Below, in pieces: positions 49,822-60,233 of a stretch of DNA of 64,000 bases. The position numbers and the translations under genes were made by a program. The DNA comes from an uncultured Fluviicola sp. (GTDB lineage Bacteria; Bacteroidota; Bacteroidia; Flavobacteriales_D; Crocinitomicaceae): positions 62,001 through 126,000 of the forward strand of contig CAJVYC010000001.1 of assembly GCA_913009205.1 (NCBI GenBank), given 5' to 3'. Position 1 is the stretch's first letter. Each line of letters opens with the position of its first letter. A model generated the notes under the pieces. That model was not told the origin of the DNA. It saw only the letters and a program-made list of their open reading frames with translations, and did no database searches.

Positions 49822-50484
49822 ATGAGTTCAATTAGTAAGGTCACAGAAGACATCATCAATAGAAGCCCGTTTCTTAGAGAAGCAATGACAGAAAACTTAA
49901 TTAACATTTCTGCATTGGCGCGTAAGATAAAGCCTGAAATTGAAAAGTCTACTGGAAAGGAGATCAAAGAAGGTGCGATTGTAATGGCAATCAAACGCAT
50001 GACTCCTGGGGTTTACCATAAATTGGATGTGAAAATTAACAATGTAATCGGTGGAATTGGAGATTTCCTAGTCCGTAGTGATTTGGTTGATTTTACATAT
50101 GAAAACTCTGAGTCGTTAAGAGATGCTCAAAGCGTTCTTATTCAAACGATCAGACAAGACAAAGATTCTTTCTTCACAGTTTGTAAAGGTATTACGGAAA
50201 CAACATATATCTTGAATGAAAAATATGCAGAGGAAGTGAAAGGCATCTTCACGAAAGAAAGACTTAAGGCTCACAATCAGGATTTATCTTCGATTACTGT
50301 TAAACTACCTGAAACGAATACAGAAACGTATGGTGTATATTATTACATCATGAAGCACCTCGCTTGGGAAGGGATTAATATCGAACAAGTGGTATCTACA
50401 GCAAATGAATTTACTGCAATTGTGAATTCAAATGATATTGACGAAGCATTTAAGATTTTAATGCAGCTTAAGAGAAATGTCTAA
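49822..50484 (+). CDS. Conserved hypothetical protein with ACT-like C-terminal region
   Basis: A 220-residue soluble protein without signal peptide. The N-terminal 75 residues look helical with a possible DNA- or ligand-binding unit (ISALARKIKPEIEKSTGKEI, then EGAIVMAIKRM). The C-terminal region, VYYYIMKHLAWEGINIEQVV followed by NEFTAIVNSNDIDEAFKIL, has the beta-alpha-beta pattern of ACT domains as in aspartate kinase, so it may sense a small molecule. This is inference from pattern only. Its stop overlaps by four bases the end of a convergent small gene. Confidence 0.6.
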   Translation: MSSISKVTEDIINRSPFLREAMTENLINISALARKIKPEIEKSTGKEIKEGAIVMAIKRMTPGVYHKLDVKINNVIGGIGDFLVRSDLVDFTYENSESLRDAQSVLIQTIRQDKDSFFTVCKGITETTYILNEKYAEEVKGIFTKERLKAHNQDLSSITVKLPETNTETYGVYYYIMKHLAWEGINIEQVVSTANEFTAIVNSNDIDEAFKILMQLKRNV

Positions 50485-50678
50485 GCAATAGCGTCACTTT
50501 TACATTTTTCTTCAGGACTGGCACCGCACAATCCACAAGATGCTCCTTCTTCTTGAAGCATTGGATTATTACTCGCACATGTACCAGCGAATTCACCGCC
50601 TTTTTTCGCCCAAATTTTGATAGCTATTCCACCAAATGCAAGCGCTAATAATAAAATAGATAATAGAACTTCTACCAT
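50481..50678 (-). CDS. Small cysteine-rich membrane protein
   Basis: A 65-residue protein with one N-terminal helix (VLLSILLLALAFGGIAIKIWA) and a short tail with four cysteines: GTCASNNPML, then SCGLCG and EEKC. It belongs to a small Bacteroidota family often labelled membrane or secreted protein; the CxxC-bearing tail suggests a metal or redox function that has not been shown. It is convergent with the ACT-like gene and lies 26 bases downstream of the GIN lipoprotein gene on the same strand, counting from that gene's other side. Confidence 0.68.
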   Translation of the reverse strand: MVEVLLSILLLALAFGGIAIKIWAKKGGEFAGTCASNNPMLQEEGASCGLCGASPEEKCKSDAIA

Positions 50679-50703
50679 GACTTAAAACTTTAGTGTAAAG
50701 TTA

Positions 50704-51444
50704 CTAATTTTTGTCAATCAATTCTCCCGTACCACTCTGAATATGACCCAAAGAGGCCGGCGTTCCAATATACCAGATATCTCCAGTTGAAGAAGTTTCC
50801 GCTTTAAAAAAACTAGCTTCTGCGTTCACTTTCAAAGTACCCGGAGTTTTAGATATCACATGCAATGAATCTTGAACAACCAATCCATAGGAATCGATAA
50901 CACCATTACTCCCCGCATTGAAATTTGCATAATTAGTTGATCCTGAAACAACCATGTTTCCCCACCCGTTAGAAATATTCGTTTTAATCCTTGAGTTGTT
51001 TATCTTCAAATTAAATGATCCGGCACCTTGTACAATAGCGACCTCTAGAAATGGACACGTTATGGTATTTTGACAAATAAGTGGTTTTGTTCCTTGAAAT
51101 TCTATTCTATTAATATTCACTACATGAATCTCAACCGTCACTGACTTTTTATACGTTCTTAAAAAATTACATCGGTTATCGTTTGTAATCCTCAGTTCAC
51201 CATCAGTTATATTAGATCCTATAAAGTTTATTAAATTCTCTCCTCCTGTCAAAACAACCTTACCCAAAGTATCTTGAACCAATATATAATTTAAGTGCGG
51301 TCCTAAAAACAGCGTTTCAAAAGAGGCTAATTCTATTTCAACAGTCGTTTCATCACCAACACCTTTGAAGCATGGCCTATCCTCTGCCTTTTTACAGGAA
51401 GCTAGGATAAAAACGAAAGTTATAAATAGAACTATTATTCTCAT
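50704..51444 (-). CDS. GIN/DUF2807 domain lipoprotein
   Basis: A 246-residue lipoprotein: IIVLFITFVFILASC ends in the lipobox cysteine. The mature part is a single putative auto-transporter adhesin head (GIN, DUF2807) domain, a right-handed beta-helix with regular repeats: HLNYILVQDTLGKVVLTGGE, LINFIGSNITDGELRITNDN and FNLKINNSRIKTNIS. These often bind or coat at the cell surface; the function is not known. Its ATG overlaps the stop of the upstream PagL-like gene (ATGA), so they are made together. Confidence 0.78.
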   Translation of the reverse strand: MRIIVLFITFVFILASCKKAEDRPCFKGVGDETTVEIELASFETLFLGPHLNYILVQDTLGKVVLTGGENLINFIGSNITDGELRITNDNRCNFLRTYKKSVTVEIHVVNINRIEFQGTKPLICQNTITCPFLEVAIVQGAGSFNLKINNSRIKTNISNGWGNMVVSGSTNYANFNAGSNGVIDSYGLVVQDSLHVISKTPGTLKVNAEASFFKAETSSTGDIWYIGTPASLGHIQSGTGELIDKN

Positions 51445-52505
51445 TTGTTAATTGTATATCCAACCCCAAACTCTACATAATCGGCTCTAGCCCAATGCGA
51501 TTTAAGCACTAAATTCACGTTCAATCCTTTGTCAAAAACATAGCGCATCCCTACTCGATGGTAAAACATATCTTCCGGTCTAAATTTATCTCTAACGTAA
51601 TAACCCATTCCAACAACAACATGAAAATGGTCCAATGGCATTAAATACCCAAGAAAAACCCCCAATTGAAAAATCTCTGCTTGTGTTTTAGGCACATCTT
51701 CGTGAAACACCATAACAGATTGCTTATGTATATAATCGAACGACAATTCGGCTCCTACAGCTCTTTTGAAGTAGCGACGAGCGACTAAGTTCAATCCATG
51801 AATAAAGTATTTCTTCCCCCCTACTGGATATTCTTCCTTCAAAGAAACAAATCCTACGGTTCCAAACTGCCATTTTTTATTAAACTTCTGAAATTTTGGA
51901 ATTGAATCCAAGCTGGCTTTGCGAATTCTATAGCCATAGCCCAGACTGAAATAAGGCAAATTTAAGCCGAAATTAGGGACTTTGATAGCCGCATTTGAGA
52001 AGTGCGTCATATCAATAATCGAATTAATAGAATGGTTTCCAAATTCCACTTTATTCTCCAACCCCAAACTAACAAGGGCATTAAACCGTGTACTAACTGC
52101 GATGCTCAAATTGTTTGATTCAGTATCATAGATTTTACCTGCAACGGCCAATCCACATCCCATTCTTCCCGAAAAAGAATACCGTTCTGTTTTTATTAAT
52201 GGAACAGATAGAAATCCGTAGGCTCCGCCATAATTCCCCATTAATTGGCGGTTTCCCACAGATCCAAAAAAAGCACTTACCCCATAAACAGGATTGTTAT
52301 ATGCTTTGTGCCAATCTTTTTCGCCATTTCCTTTAAACATATAACTAACCTCAGTTGCAATTGTATGCTGCGTCGCGAGGTGTCCCATTATACTTCGATG
52401 CGCGACTAGAAAGCCGGCTTTACCCCTAACTTCTAACCAAGTCTCTTTTTGTCCAAAAGAATAGACGGATACAAGTATTAATAGAAGTGTGGTAAGAAAT
52501 TTCAT
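51441..52505 (-). CDS. PagL-like acyloxyacyl hydrolase (lipid A deacylase family)
   Basis: A 354-residue exported outer membrane protein: signal LTTLLLILVSVYSFG. Residues near 175-215 carry MTHFSNAAIKVPNFGLNLPY, which fits the His-x-Ser-Asn and NxGxN motifs of PagL and the Bacteroidota acyloxyacyl hydrolase family; the His and Ser would form the active site. PagL removes a 3-linked acyl chain of lipid A. A glycine-rich barrel surrounds this. The substrate here is presumed. It leads a two-gene unit with the GIN lipoprotein. Confidence 0.8.
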   Translation of the reverse strand: MKFLTTLLLILVSVYSFGQKETWLEVRGKAGFLVAHRSIMGHLATQHTIATEVSYMFKGNGEKDWHKAYNNPVYGVSAFFGSVGNRQLMGNYGGAYGFLSVPLIKTERYSFSGRMGCGLAVAGKIYDTESNNLSIAVSTRFNALVSLGLENKVEFGNHSINSIIDMTHFSNAAIKVPNFGLNLPYFSLGYGYRIRKASLDSIPKFQKFNKKWQFGTVGFVSLKEEYPVGGKKYFIHGLNLVARRYFKRAVGAELSFDYIHKQSVMVFHEDVPKTQAEIFQLGVFLGYLMPLDHFHVVVGMGYYVRDKFRPEDMFYHRVGMRYVFDKGLNVNLVLKSHWARADYVEFGVGYTINK

Positions 52506-52544
52506 CTCGTCAAAAATAAGAAATCTCCATTAACTAATATGAAC

Positions 52545-52576
52545 TTGAAATCAATCGAGTTTTCTTACTAGTTTTG
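52545..52576 (+). promoter_or_regulatory. Promoter of mazG (TTG-N21-TAGTTTTG)
   Basis: TTG (52545-52547), 21 bases, and an exact TAGTTTTG (52569-52576) stand 10 bases before the mazG ATG. The leader would be only about 5 bases. Confidence 0.6.
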
Positions 52577-52586
52577 AAATAAAAAA

Positions 52587-53366
52587 ATGGACGAGAGATT
52601 GGTTGCATTTAAGCGGTTATTGGACATCATGGACGAACTTCGTGAAAAATGCCCATGGGACAAAAAACAAACGCTTGAATCACTTCGCCACCTTACCATT
52701 GAAGAAACCTACGAACTTGCCGACGCAATTATCGATAATGATTTGGAGGAACTAAAAGGTGAGATTGGTGACATTCTGCTGCATATGGTTTTCTATTGTA
52801 AAATAGGACAAGAAAAAAATGCTTTTGACATCACGAGTGTTCTTGATGCCATTTGCGATAAACTCGTTCACCGTCACCCGCATATTTATGGAGGCCTTGA
52901 AGTAACGTCTGAGGAGGAAGTCAAACAAAACTGGGAAAAACTCAAATTAAAAGAAGGCAAGAACTCTGTTTTAGAAGGGGTTCCAAAATCTCTTCCTGCT
53001 TTAGTTAAAGCTGCTCGCATTCAAGAAAAAGTTAAAGGAATTGGATTTGAATGGGAAAAACGTGAAGATGTTTGGGGAAAGGTTGAGGAAGAAATGCAAG
53101 AACTTTCTGAAGAAGTAGAATCTGGAGTATCTCAAGAAAAAATTGAAGAAGAATTCGGAGACGTTATGTTCTCGTTGATTAATTACTCTCGCTTTATTAA
53201 TGTAAACCCTGAGAACGCACTTTCGAAAACAAACAAAAAATTCATCAATCGCTTTCAATTGATGGAAACACTGATGAAAGATGCCAATGTTCCAATCGAA
53301 GATTCCAATTTAGAAACCATGGATATTTATTGGGAAAAGGCCAAAATTAAATTGCGGAACAAATAA
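52587..53366 (+). CDS. mazG: Nucleoside triphosphate pyrophosphohydrolase MazG
   Basis: MazG hydrolyses nucleoside triphosphates to monophosphates and pyrophosphate, cleaning the pool and in E. coli lowering ppGpp. The 259-residue protein has two MazG repeats. The first holds LRHLTIEETYELADAI and EIGDILLHMVFY (metal-binding EExxE-12-ExxD), the second KVEEEMQELSEEVESG and EEFGDVMFSLINY. CPWDKKQTLESL is the classical N-terminal motif. Length is typical. It has its own promoter, transcribed divergently from the PagL-like gene. Confidence 0.95.
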   Translation: MDERLVAFKRLLDIMDELREKCPWDKKQTLESLRHLTIEETYELADAIIDNDLEELKGEIGDILLHMVFYCKIGQEKNAFDITSVLDAICDKLVHRHPHIYGGLEVTSEEEVKQNWEKLKLKEGKNSVLEGVPKSLPALVKAARIQEKVKGIGFEWEKREDVWGKVEEEMQELSEEVESGVSQEKIEEEFGDVMFSLINYSRFINVNPENALSKTNKKFINRFQLMETLMKDANVPIEDSNLETMDIYWEKAKIKLRNK

Positions 53367-53541
53367 TCCTCACATCCTAATAAACTATTAATTTTTAGCG
53401 CATTTCGATTGTATCGTAATTCCAGTAATCGATCTCATTTTCCCCGTTCAATAAATCATTAATACGGTTCACATAGTTTAATGTTAAAATTTCGTCGTAA
53501 TTACACGAATATCGTATCTTCGGGCGGTACAAACTTTGCAT

Positions 53542-55935
53542 ATGAAACTGTTATTAATACTCCTTCTCTCTGTTTCCTGTTTAGGAACAGTATTCTCCCA
53601 AGATTTTAACATCCGTGGTGTTGTCTACAACGACGCTGATGGCGAGCCTTTTCCTGACCAAAAGGTTCGGTTGCTTCGCTTAACAACTAGCGCTGATGGA
53701 ACAATTGACACTGCCTCTGCAGGTGGTGATTGGACTGATGGTGACGGGTTATTTTCCATTTCAAAATTACCAAAAGGGAACTACTTTCTTGAAATTACGT
53801 CATTCGGATTTATAACGATTAATGAAAGCATCAAGATCGATAAAGTAATTGGTAATAATGATTTCACTTTCTCCTTGGTGAAAGACAGAGGTGTTCAAGA
53901 TATCGATGATATTACAGTCACGGCTCAGCATATTCGAGATCAGCGTGAGGTAAATACTGGAAAAACGCATTTGGATCAAGCAGGACTTGAGCGCGTACCT
54001 AGCCCTGGTGGTGAGAACGATATCCTAGCAGGAATAGGTATTACTCCTGGTGTAATTACAACTGGTGATCAAGGTGGGCAACTTTATGTTCGTGGTGGCA
54101 CACCCATTCAAAACAAAATTTTATTGGATGGAATGACAATTTACACTCCATTCCACTCTATCGGTTTCTTCTCAATTTTCGAAACGGAACTTATTAAAAG
54201 TGCTGATATTTATACAGGTGGATTTGGTGCTGAATTTGGAGGAAGAATCTCTTCTGTTATGGATATCCAATACCGAGATGGTAACTCGAAGAAATTTAGC
54301 GGAAAAGTTTCTGTTTCTCCGTTTATGGCAAAGCTTGTTCTTGAAGGACCTCTAAGTAAGCCAAAAGATGGGCCTGGTGCTGTTACTTACATATTCTCAG
54401 CAAAACAGAGTTTAATCAATCAATCTTCACAAACACTATATCCTGGCATCAATAGAGATGAGCAATCTGGAGAAAGTTCTGGAATGCCGTTTAACTTTAC
54501 TGATTTATATGGAAAGGTTACTTTCAAGGGAGACGGACGATCTAAAGTAAGTGCATTCGGTTTTCACAATAGAGATGAAGTAAACTATGATATTGCAAAT
54601 ATTAATTGGCAGCAAAGCGGTGGTGGACTGAACTTCCTTTTAGTTCCTTCTAGTGCACCTATCTTTATTAAGGGTCACATTAACGGAAGTAGCTTCCAAA
54701 CGAAATTCAGCGAGGCTTTATCGGCAGTTGACACATTGGAAAGATCTAGTCTTGTTGGTGGATTTGATTTCGGATTGGACTTCACGTATTTCTTAAAAAA
54801 CAATAGCGAGATCAACTACGGTTTAAACTTTGGTGGCTTTGCAACGGAATTTTTAACTTATAACGAGGTAAATCGTAAGATTGAATTAAATAATTGGTCA
54901 ACCGAGATTGGTGCATATTTCGATTACCGTTATGTTACAACAAGGTGGGTCGTTCAACCAAGTTTTAGAGTCCAAATGTATGCTTCCTATGAAGGAGGGT
55001 TTTCACCAGAACCTCGTTTAGCGATTAAATACAATGCTTCTGAAAAAGTTCGTTTTAAAGCAGCAGGTGGTCGCTACTCACAAAACTTTACATCGGCTTC
55101 ATCGGATAGAGATGTTGTTAACTTGTTCAACGGGGTTTTATCTGCCCCCGAAGATGTCCAAAGTACATTCGTTACTCAATACGGAGAGGAAAAAAGTCCT
55201 GCAAATGGCATCCAATACGCATGGCATGCAGTTGGTGGAGTTGAAGTTGACTTAACGAAAAAATTAGGATTAAACGTCGAAGGATATTACAAATATTTCT
55301 CTCAATTGAGTAACATCAATCAAAACAAACTTTACGATGATATTGCCCAATTCTCTCAAATTGATGATGTATTCAAGAAAGATTTTATTCTAGAAAACGG
55401 TGAATCATTCGGAGTTGATGTTCTTTTAAAATATTCGGAAGAACGCATGTATCTTTGGGGTGTTTACTCTTATGGAAAATCTCAACGTTGGGATGGATTC
55501 CAATTCTACAGCCCAGTGTTTGATAGAAGACACAACGTTAACTTAGTTGGAACCTATTTGTTCGGTAAGAAAAAAGACCTTGAGGTAAGTGGAAGATGGA
55601 ATTTAGGTTCTGGACTACCATTCACTCCTACAATTGGATTCTATGAGTCTCAAAACTTCTCAGACGGTGTTACAACGGACTACACTTCTGATAACACGGA
55701 TTTCATGTCAACGATATTGGGAGAGTTCAACAGCGAACGTTTGCCTTACTACCACAGATTGGACATCTCAGTTAAGAAGAGATTCGAATTCAAAAACAAA
55801 TCGAAAATCGAATTGGTTGCAAGTGTAACGAACGTTTATAACAGAAAGAACATCTTCTACGTAAATCGTGTAACCGGAAAGAAAATTTATCAATTCCCAA
55901 TTTTACCAAGTATGGGGATTAGTTATAAGTGGTAA
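53542..55935 (+). CDS. TonB-dependent receptor with carboxypeptidase-regulatory-like N domain
   Basis: A 797-residue outer membrane receptor: signal LLLILLLSVSCLGTVFSQ, then a carboxypeptidase-regulatory-like beta domain of about 90 residues (FNIRGVVYNDADGEPFPDQK), a plug domain (LERVPSPGGENDILAGIG, then LYVRGGTPIQNKILLDGMTI), and a 22-strand barrel ending in the aromatic GISYKW. It takes up a large or scarce compound using TonB energy. No SusD partner follows, so siderophore, cobalamin or another small ligand is more likely than a glycan. The ATG at 53542 is preferred over TTG at 53536. A strong terminator follows. Confidence 0.9.
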   Translation: MKLLLILLLSVSCLGTVFSQDFNIRGVVYNDADGEPFPDQKVRLLRLTTSADGTIDTASAGGDWTDGDGLFSISKLPKGNYFLEITSFGFITINESIKIDKVIGNNDFTFSLVKDRGVQDIDDITVTAQHIRDQREVNTGKTHLDQAGLERVPSPGGENDILAGIGITPGVITTGDQGGQLYVRGGTPIQNKILLDGMTIYTPFHSIGFFSIFETELIKSADIYTGGFGAEFGGRISSVMDIQYRDGNSKKFSGKVSVSPFMAKLVLEGPLSKPKDGPGAVTYIFSAKQSLINQSSQTLYPGINRDEQSGESSGMPFNFTDLYGKVTFKGDGRSKVSAFGFHNRDEVNYDIANINWQQSGGGLNFLLVPSSAPIFIKGHINGSSFQTKFSEALSAVDTLERSSLVGGFDFGLDFTYFLKNNSEINYGLNFGGFATEFLTYNEVNRKIELNNWSTEIGAYFDYRYVTTRWVVQPSFRVQMYASYEGGFSPEPRLAIKYNASEKVRFKAAGGRYSQNFTSASSDRDVVNLFNGVLSAPEDVQSTFVTQYGEEKSPANGIQYAWHAVGGVEVDLTKKLGLNVEGYYKYFSQLSNINQNKLYDDIAQFSQIDDVFKKDFILENGESFGVDVLLKYSEERMYLWGVYSYGKSQRWDGFQFYSPVFDRRHNVNLVGTYLFGKKKDLEVSGRWNLGSGLPFTPTIGFYESQNFSDGVTTDYTSDNTDFMSTILGEFNSERLPYYHRLDISVKKRFEFKNKSKIELVASVTNVYNRKNIFYVNRVTGKKIYQFPILPSMGISYKW

Positions 55936-55992
55936 TTCTTTTTTGAACTAGAGATTATGAATTAGGAGTTATAAATTGACTCAATAGATATT

Positions 55993-56030
55993 AAAAAATC
56001 CCTTTCGATTGTATCGAAAGGGATTTTTAT
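55993..56030 (+). terminator. Strong bidirectional terminator after the TonB receptor
   Basis: AAAAATCCCTTTCGAT pairs perfectly with ATCGAAAGGGATTTTT around a 3-base loop. It lies between convergent genes and can serve both. Confidence 0.9.
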
Positions 56031-56129
56031 TTGAATGCTATTTTAGAATTCTCACCGAGTTAGCAAACTCATAATTTCTAACTCATCACTTATAATCCAT
56101 AACTTCTAATTCACAATACCCTCTTAAAC

Positions 56130-57842
56130 CTACTTTTTCCAAGCCAAATAGGCTCTTGCGTTCAACTTTTCCGGTTTCGGATTCTTTGTTATTGTATATC
56201 TCTTGTAGAAGTCGCGAGTCACTTCAGGGAAGATTAGCTCTACAATACGACCTTTACGATTAATGGTAACCTTCTTTACGTCATCATCGAAGTAATTCAA
56301 CCATTTGTCAAGTTCACCGTCTAATGCGATATCATTGACAGCCATGATTTCATCATCTAGGGAAATCTTAGCATTTTCTGCGGGACCGCCTGAAAAGATT
56401 GCTTTGACCACAAAATTATTTCCTGACTTCATTGCCTTAAATCCCAATCGTGTTGCGGAGTAACTACTTGTTGGATTGAGGTTCAATTCCAAACCAATAT
56501 ATTCGAGTGCATCAATAATTATTGATTCGAATGATTTTGTTCCGTTCACATAATCCTTGAAGAACTTCTTCCAAGATTCTCCTGTAATTGCCTCTATCTC
56601 TGATTGATAATCTTCTGCTGAAATGCCATTACCTTGCAATGCATAATTGAAATACAAACGCTTCATTACTGCATCAAGATTGGACTTGTGGTCTGTTGCT
56701 TTAAGAATTCGAACGTCCGTTACAAACGCCAACAAACAACCTTCCGTGTAGATTGAAACCTTTCTCCCGGGAGCTCCAGAAACGTAACCATCAAGCCATG
56801 TATCAAAAGATGACTGTGCTACAGAATAATTAAAGCGTCCAAAATTATCAAAATGACGTTGCAGTTGACCGTTGAGTTCTAAAAAATATTGTTCTTCAGT
56901 AAAAACTCCACTTTTCAAAAGAAATAGATCCCCTTGGTAGGTTGTCACACCTTCGCAAAGATAGCCCAACTTAGAATAGTTTTCTTTCGTGAAATCGTAC
57001 GGATACATTTCAATCGGTCGAATGGCTTTCACATTCCACGTATGATAAAGCTCATGTGAACTTACGCCCAACAATTCTTTGTACAAATCTGTGAAGATTT
57101 CATAAGAAGGGCCAAGAGAAATTACGGTCGATTTAGAATGTTCCACACCATGATACGTTCGATACGGTAAAATGAGATTTATAAAGTGGTATTCGTCCGT
57201 AGGGAATTCAACAAATTTAGCAATTTGACAATCCGTAAACGCTTGGAAATCCTTTAAAAGTCGTTCCCAATCGGGTTTCACCTCTCCGTTGAACCAAACA
57301 AAGAACTTCGTATCCTTTGACGTATACGTTTTGTATTGAAGCATTGAAGACGCAATAAATGGCGTATCCAACAACTCATCGATTCCACTCACGTTCCAAA
57401 TTCCACTGCTCTTCTTTTTCATTGAAGTTGCAACATCCCATTTTTCAGGAACATTTAGAACAACTTCTACTACATCGTCATATGTTTCAGGATCGTACAT
57501 GCAGCAATTCACTGGATTCACGTACAATTGATCCTTGTCTAAAAACGACGAGCCTGCATTCATTTCTATCGCGTAATACTTGTAATCGACCTTAATTGAA
57601 TCGGTTTTCGAAGTATCGATTATCCAACTATCCTTGTTCAATTTTTCGGCAGCAATAACCTTGTCTTTAGAATTATAAACTTTTAAATTGTTTATGTTCT
57701 TCGCAAAATTCCCCAACTCATAACGGCCAGGTCTCCAACTTGGCAATTGCAACGTTGCGCTGTCACCTTTGGTTTCAAATTCTACAGAGATTTCAATGTA
57801 TTGCTGGTGCGGATTATTAATCCCAAAAGTATAACGTGTCAT
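56130..57842 (-). CDS. M61 family metallopeptidase with PDZ domain, no signal peptide
   Basis: A 570-residue paralogue of the peptidase at 7708-9495. The zinc site is HELYHTWNVKAIRP near residue 270 with the third ligand in LCEGVTTYQGDLF; the PDZ domain lies near 460-520 (GGPAENAKISLDDEIMAVND). Unlike its paralogue it starts with MTRYTFGINNPHQQYIEI and no signal peptide, so it is probably cytoplasmic. An in-frame ATG at 57872 would add ten residues but lies within a palindromic stretch; neither start has a Shine-Dalgarno. It follows the ABC-F gene on the same strand. Confidence 0.87.
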   Translation of the reverse strand: MTRYTFGINNPHQQYIEISVEFETKGDSATLQLPSWRPGRYELGNFAKNINNLKVYNSKDKVIAAEKLNKDSWIIDTSKTDSIKVDYKYYAIEMNAGSSFLDKDQLYVNPVNCCMYDPETYDDVVEVVLNVPEKWDVATSMKKKSSGIWNVSGIDELLDTPFIASSMLQYKTYTSKDTKFFVWFNGEVKPDWERLLKDFQAFTDCQIAKFVEFPTDEYHFINLILPYRTYHGVEHSKSTVISLGPSYEIFTDLYKELLGVSSHELYHTWNVKAIRPIEMYPYDFTKENYSKLGYLCEGVTTYQGDLFLLKSGVFTEEQYFLELNGQLQRHFDNFGRFNYSVAQSSFDTWLDGYVSGAPGRKVSIYTEGCLLAFVTDVRILKATDHKSNLDAVMKRLYFNYALQGNGISAEDYQSEIEAITGESWKKFFKDYVNGTKSFESIIIDALEYIGLELNLNPTSSYSATRLGFKAMKSGNNFVVKAIFSGGPAENAKISLDDEIMAVNDIALDGELDKWLNYFDDDVKKVTINRKGRIVELIFPEVTRDFYKRYTITKNPKPEKLNARAYLAWKK

Positions 57843-57860
57843 TATAGGTCGATTTTTCGA

Positions 57861-57888
57861 TTGTTCGAACATTCGAAATTTCGAACAA
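57861..57888. repeat. Inverted repeat TTGTTCGAA / TTCGAACAA
   Basis: Two perfect 9-base arms separated by 10 bases; a further palindrome CGAAATTTCG lies in the middle. It fills the gap between the ABC-F stop and the M61 start and could be a regulatory site or a weak attenuating hairpin. Confidence 0.5.
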
Positions 57889-57895
57889 CCAGTTA

Positions 57896-59524
<1,629 letters not shown>

Positions 59525-59693
59525 TCAAATTTGGCGCAAAGGTAAAGGTTTTCTTGCAGTTACAAAGATTTACAACCTTGGAATTACAATTTTAAGAACT
59601 TAGGAATAGGAACATTAGTTTTACTAATTGCTTCATAAACGTTTTACCGTTCGTAAGTTCAATCATCAATATATTCATTCCTTACGTCAAATC

Positions 59694-60206
59694 TCAACGC
59701 ATCCACTTCAAGTTTCTGGAATACATAAAAATGAAAACTCCTGAAATAGTAAGGTTCACTATAATTACAAATGTTGGAATATTTGCGGCTGAAACGTAAA
59801 AATATACGCCAACAATAGCCAGTATTGAGTGAATTATATATAGATGAAATCCGAGCTTGGCTCCTTTCATCATAAGGAATACGGCATAAATACCCAAAAG
59901 GGTAAAAATAAGATTAAGGAAAGTAGACAAGTAATGGTTATCATTCATTTGCTCAACCATTCTGCCGATCTTTTGCATAGTCGGAACCCAAGAGTCCATA
60001 CCTTGCTTTTTCAATTCTCCTATTTGCTTTGCCATATCAACCTTGGCGCGCTGCATTTCCTCAGAAGAACTTGGCCCGCTAACTACTCCACCGAGGCCAG
60101 CTAAAAGTCCAAACCCCATATAGATAAAACTTAAAACACAAAGTACTGTCAAAAACACAGGTCTTTTTCCTCTTCCCTCTATTCCGTCGTTATCAATCTC
60201 GTTCAT
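59694..60206 (-). CDS. Hypothetical four-helix membrane protein
   Basis: A 170-residue inner membrane protein with four likely helices: RPVFLTVLCVLSFIYMGFGL near residue 15, TFLNLIFTLLGIYAVFLMM near 95, LYIIHSILAIVGVYFYVSA near 125, and FVIIVNLTISGVFIFMY near 145. Between the first and second lies a polar helical loop of about 50 residues (DMAKQIGELKKQGMDSW). No motif for transport or catalysis. It follows hutH on the same strand by 27 bases and may share its transcript. Confidence 0.6.
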   Translation of the reverse strand: MNEIDNDGIEGRGKRPVFLTVLCVLSFIYMGFGLLAGLGGVVSGPSSSEEMQRAKVDMAKQIGELKKQGMDSWVPTMQKIGRMVEQMNDNHYLSTFLNLIFTLLGIYAVFLMMKGAKLGFHLYIIHSILAIVGVYFYVSAANIPTFVIIVNLTISGVFIFMYSRNLKWMR

Positions 60207-60233
60207 ACGTTAAAATCATTCTTTAAATATTAT

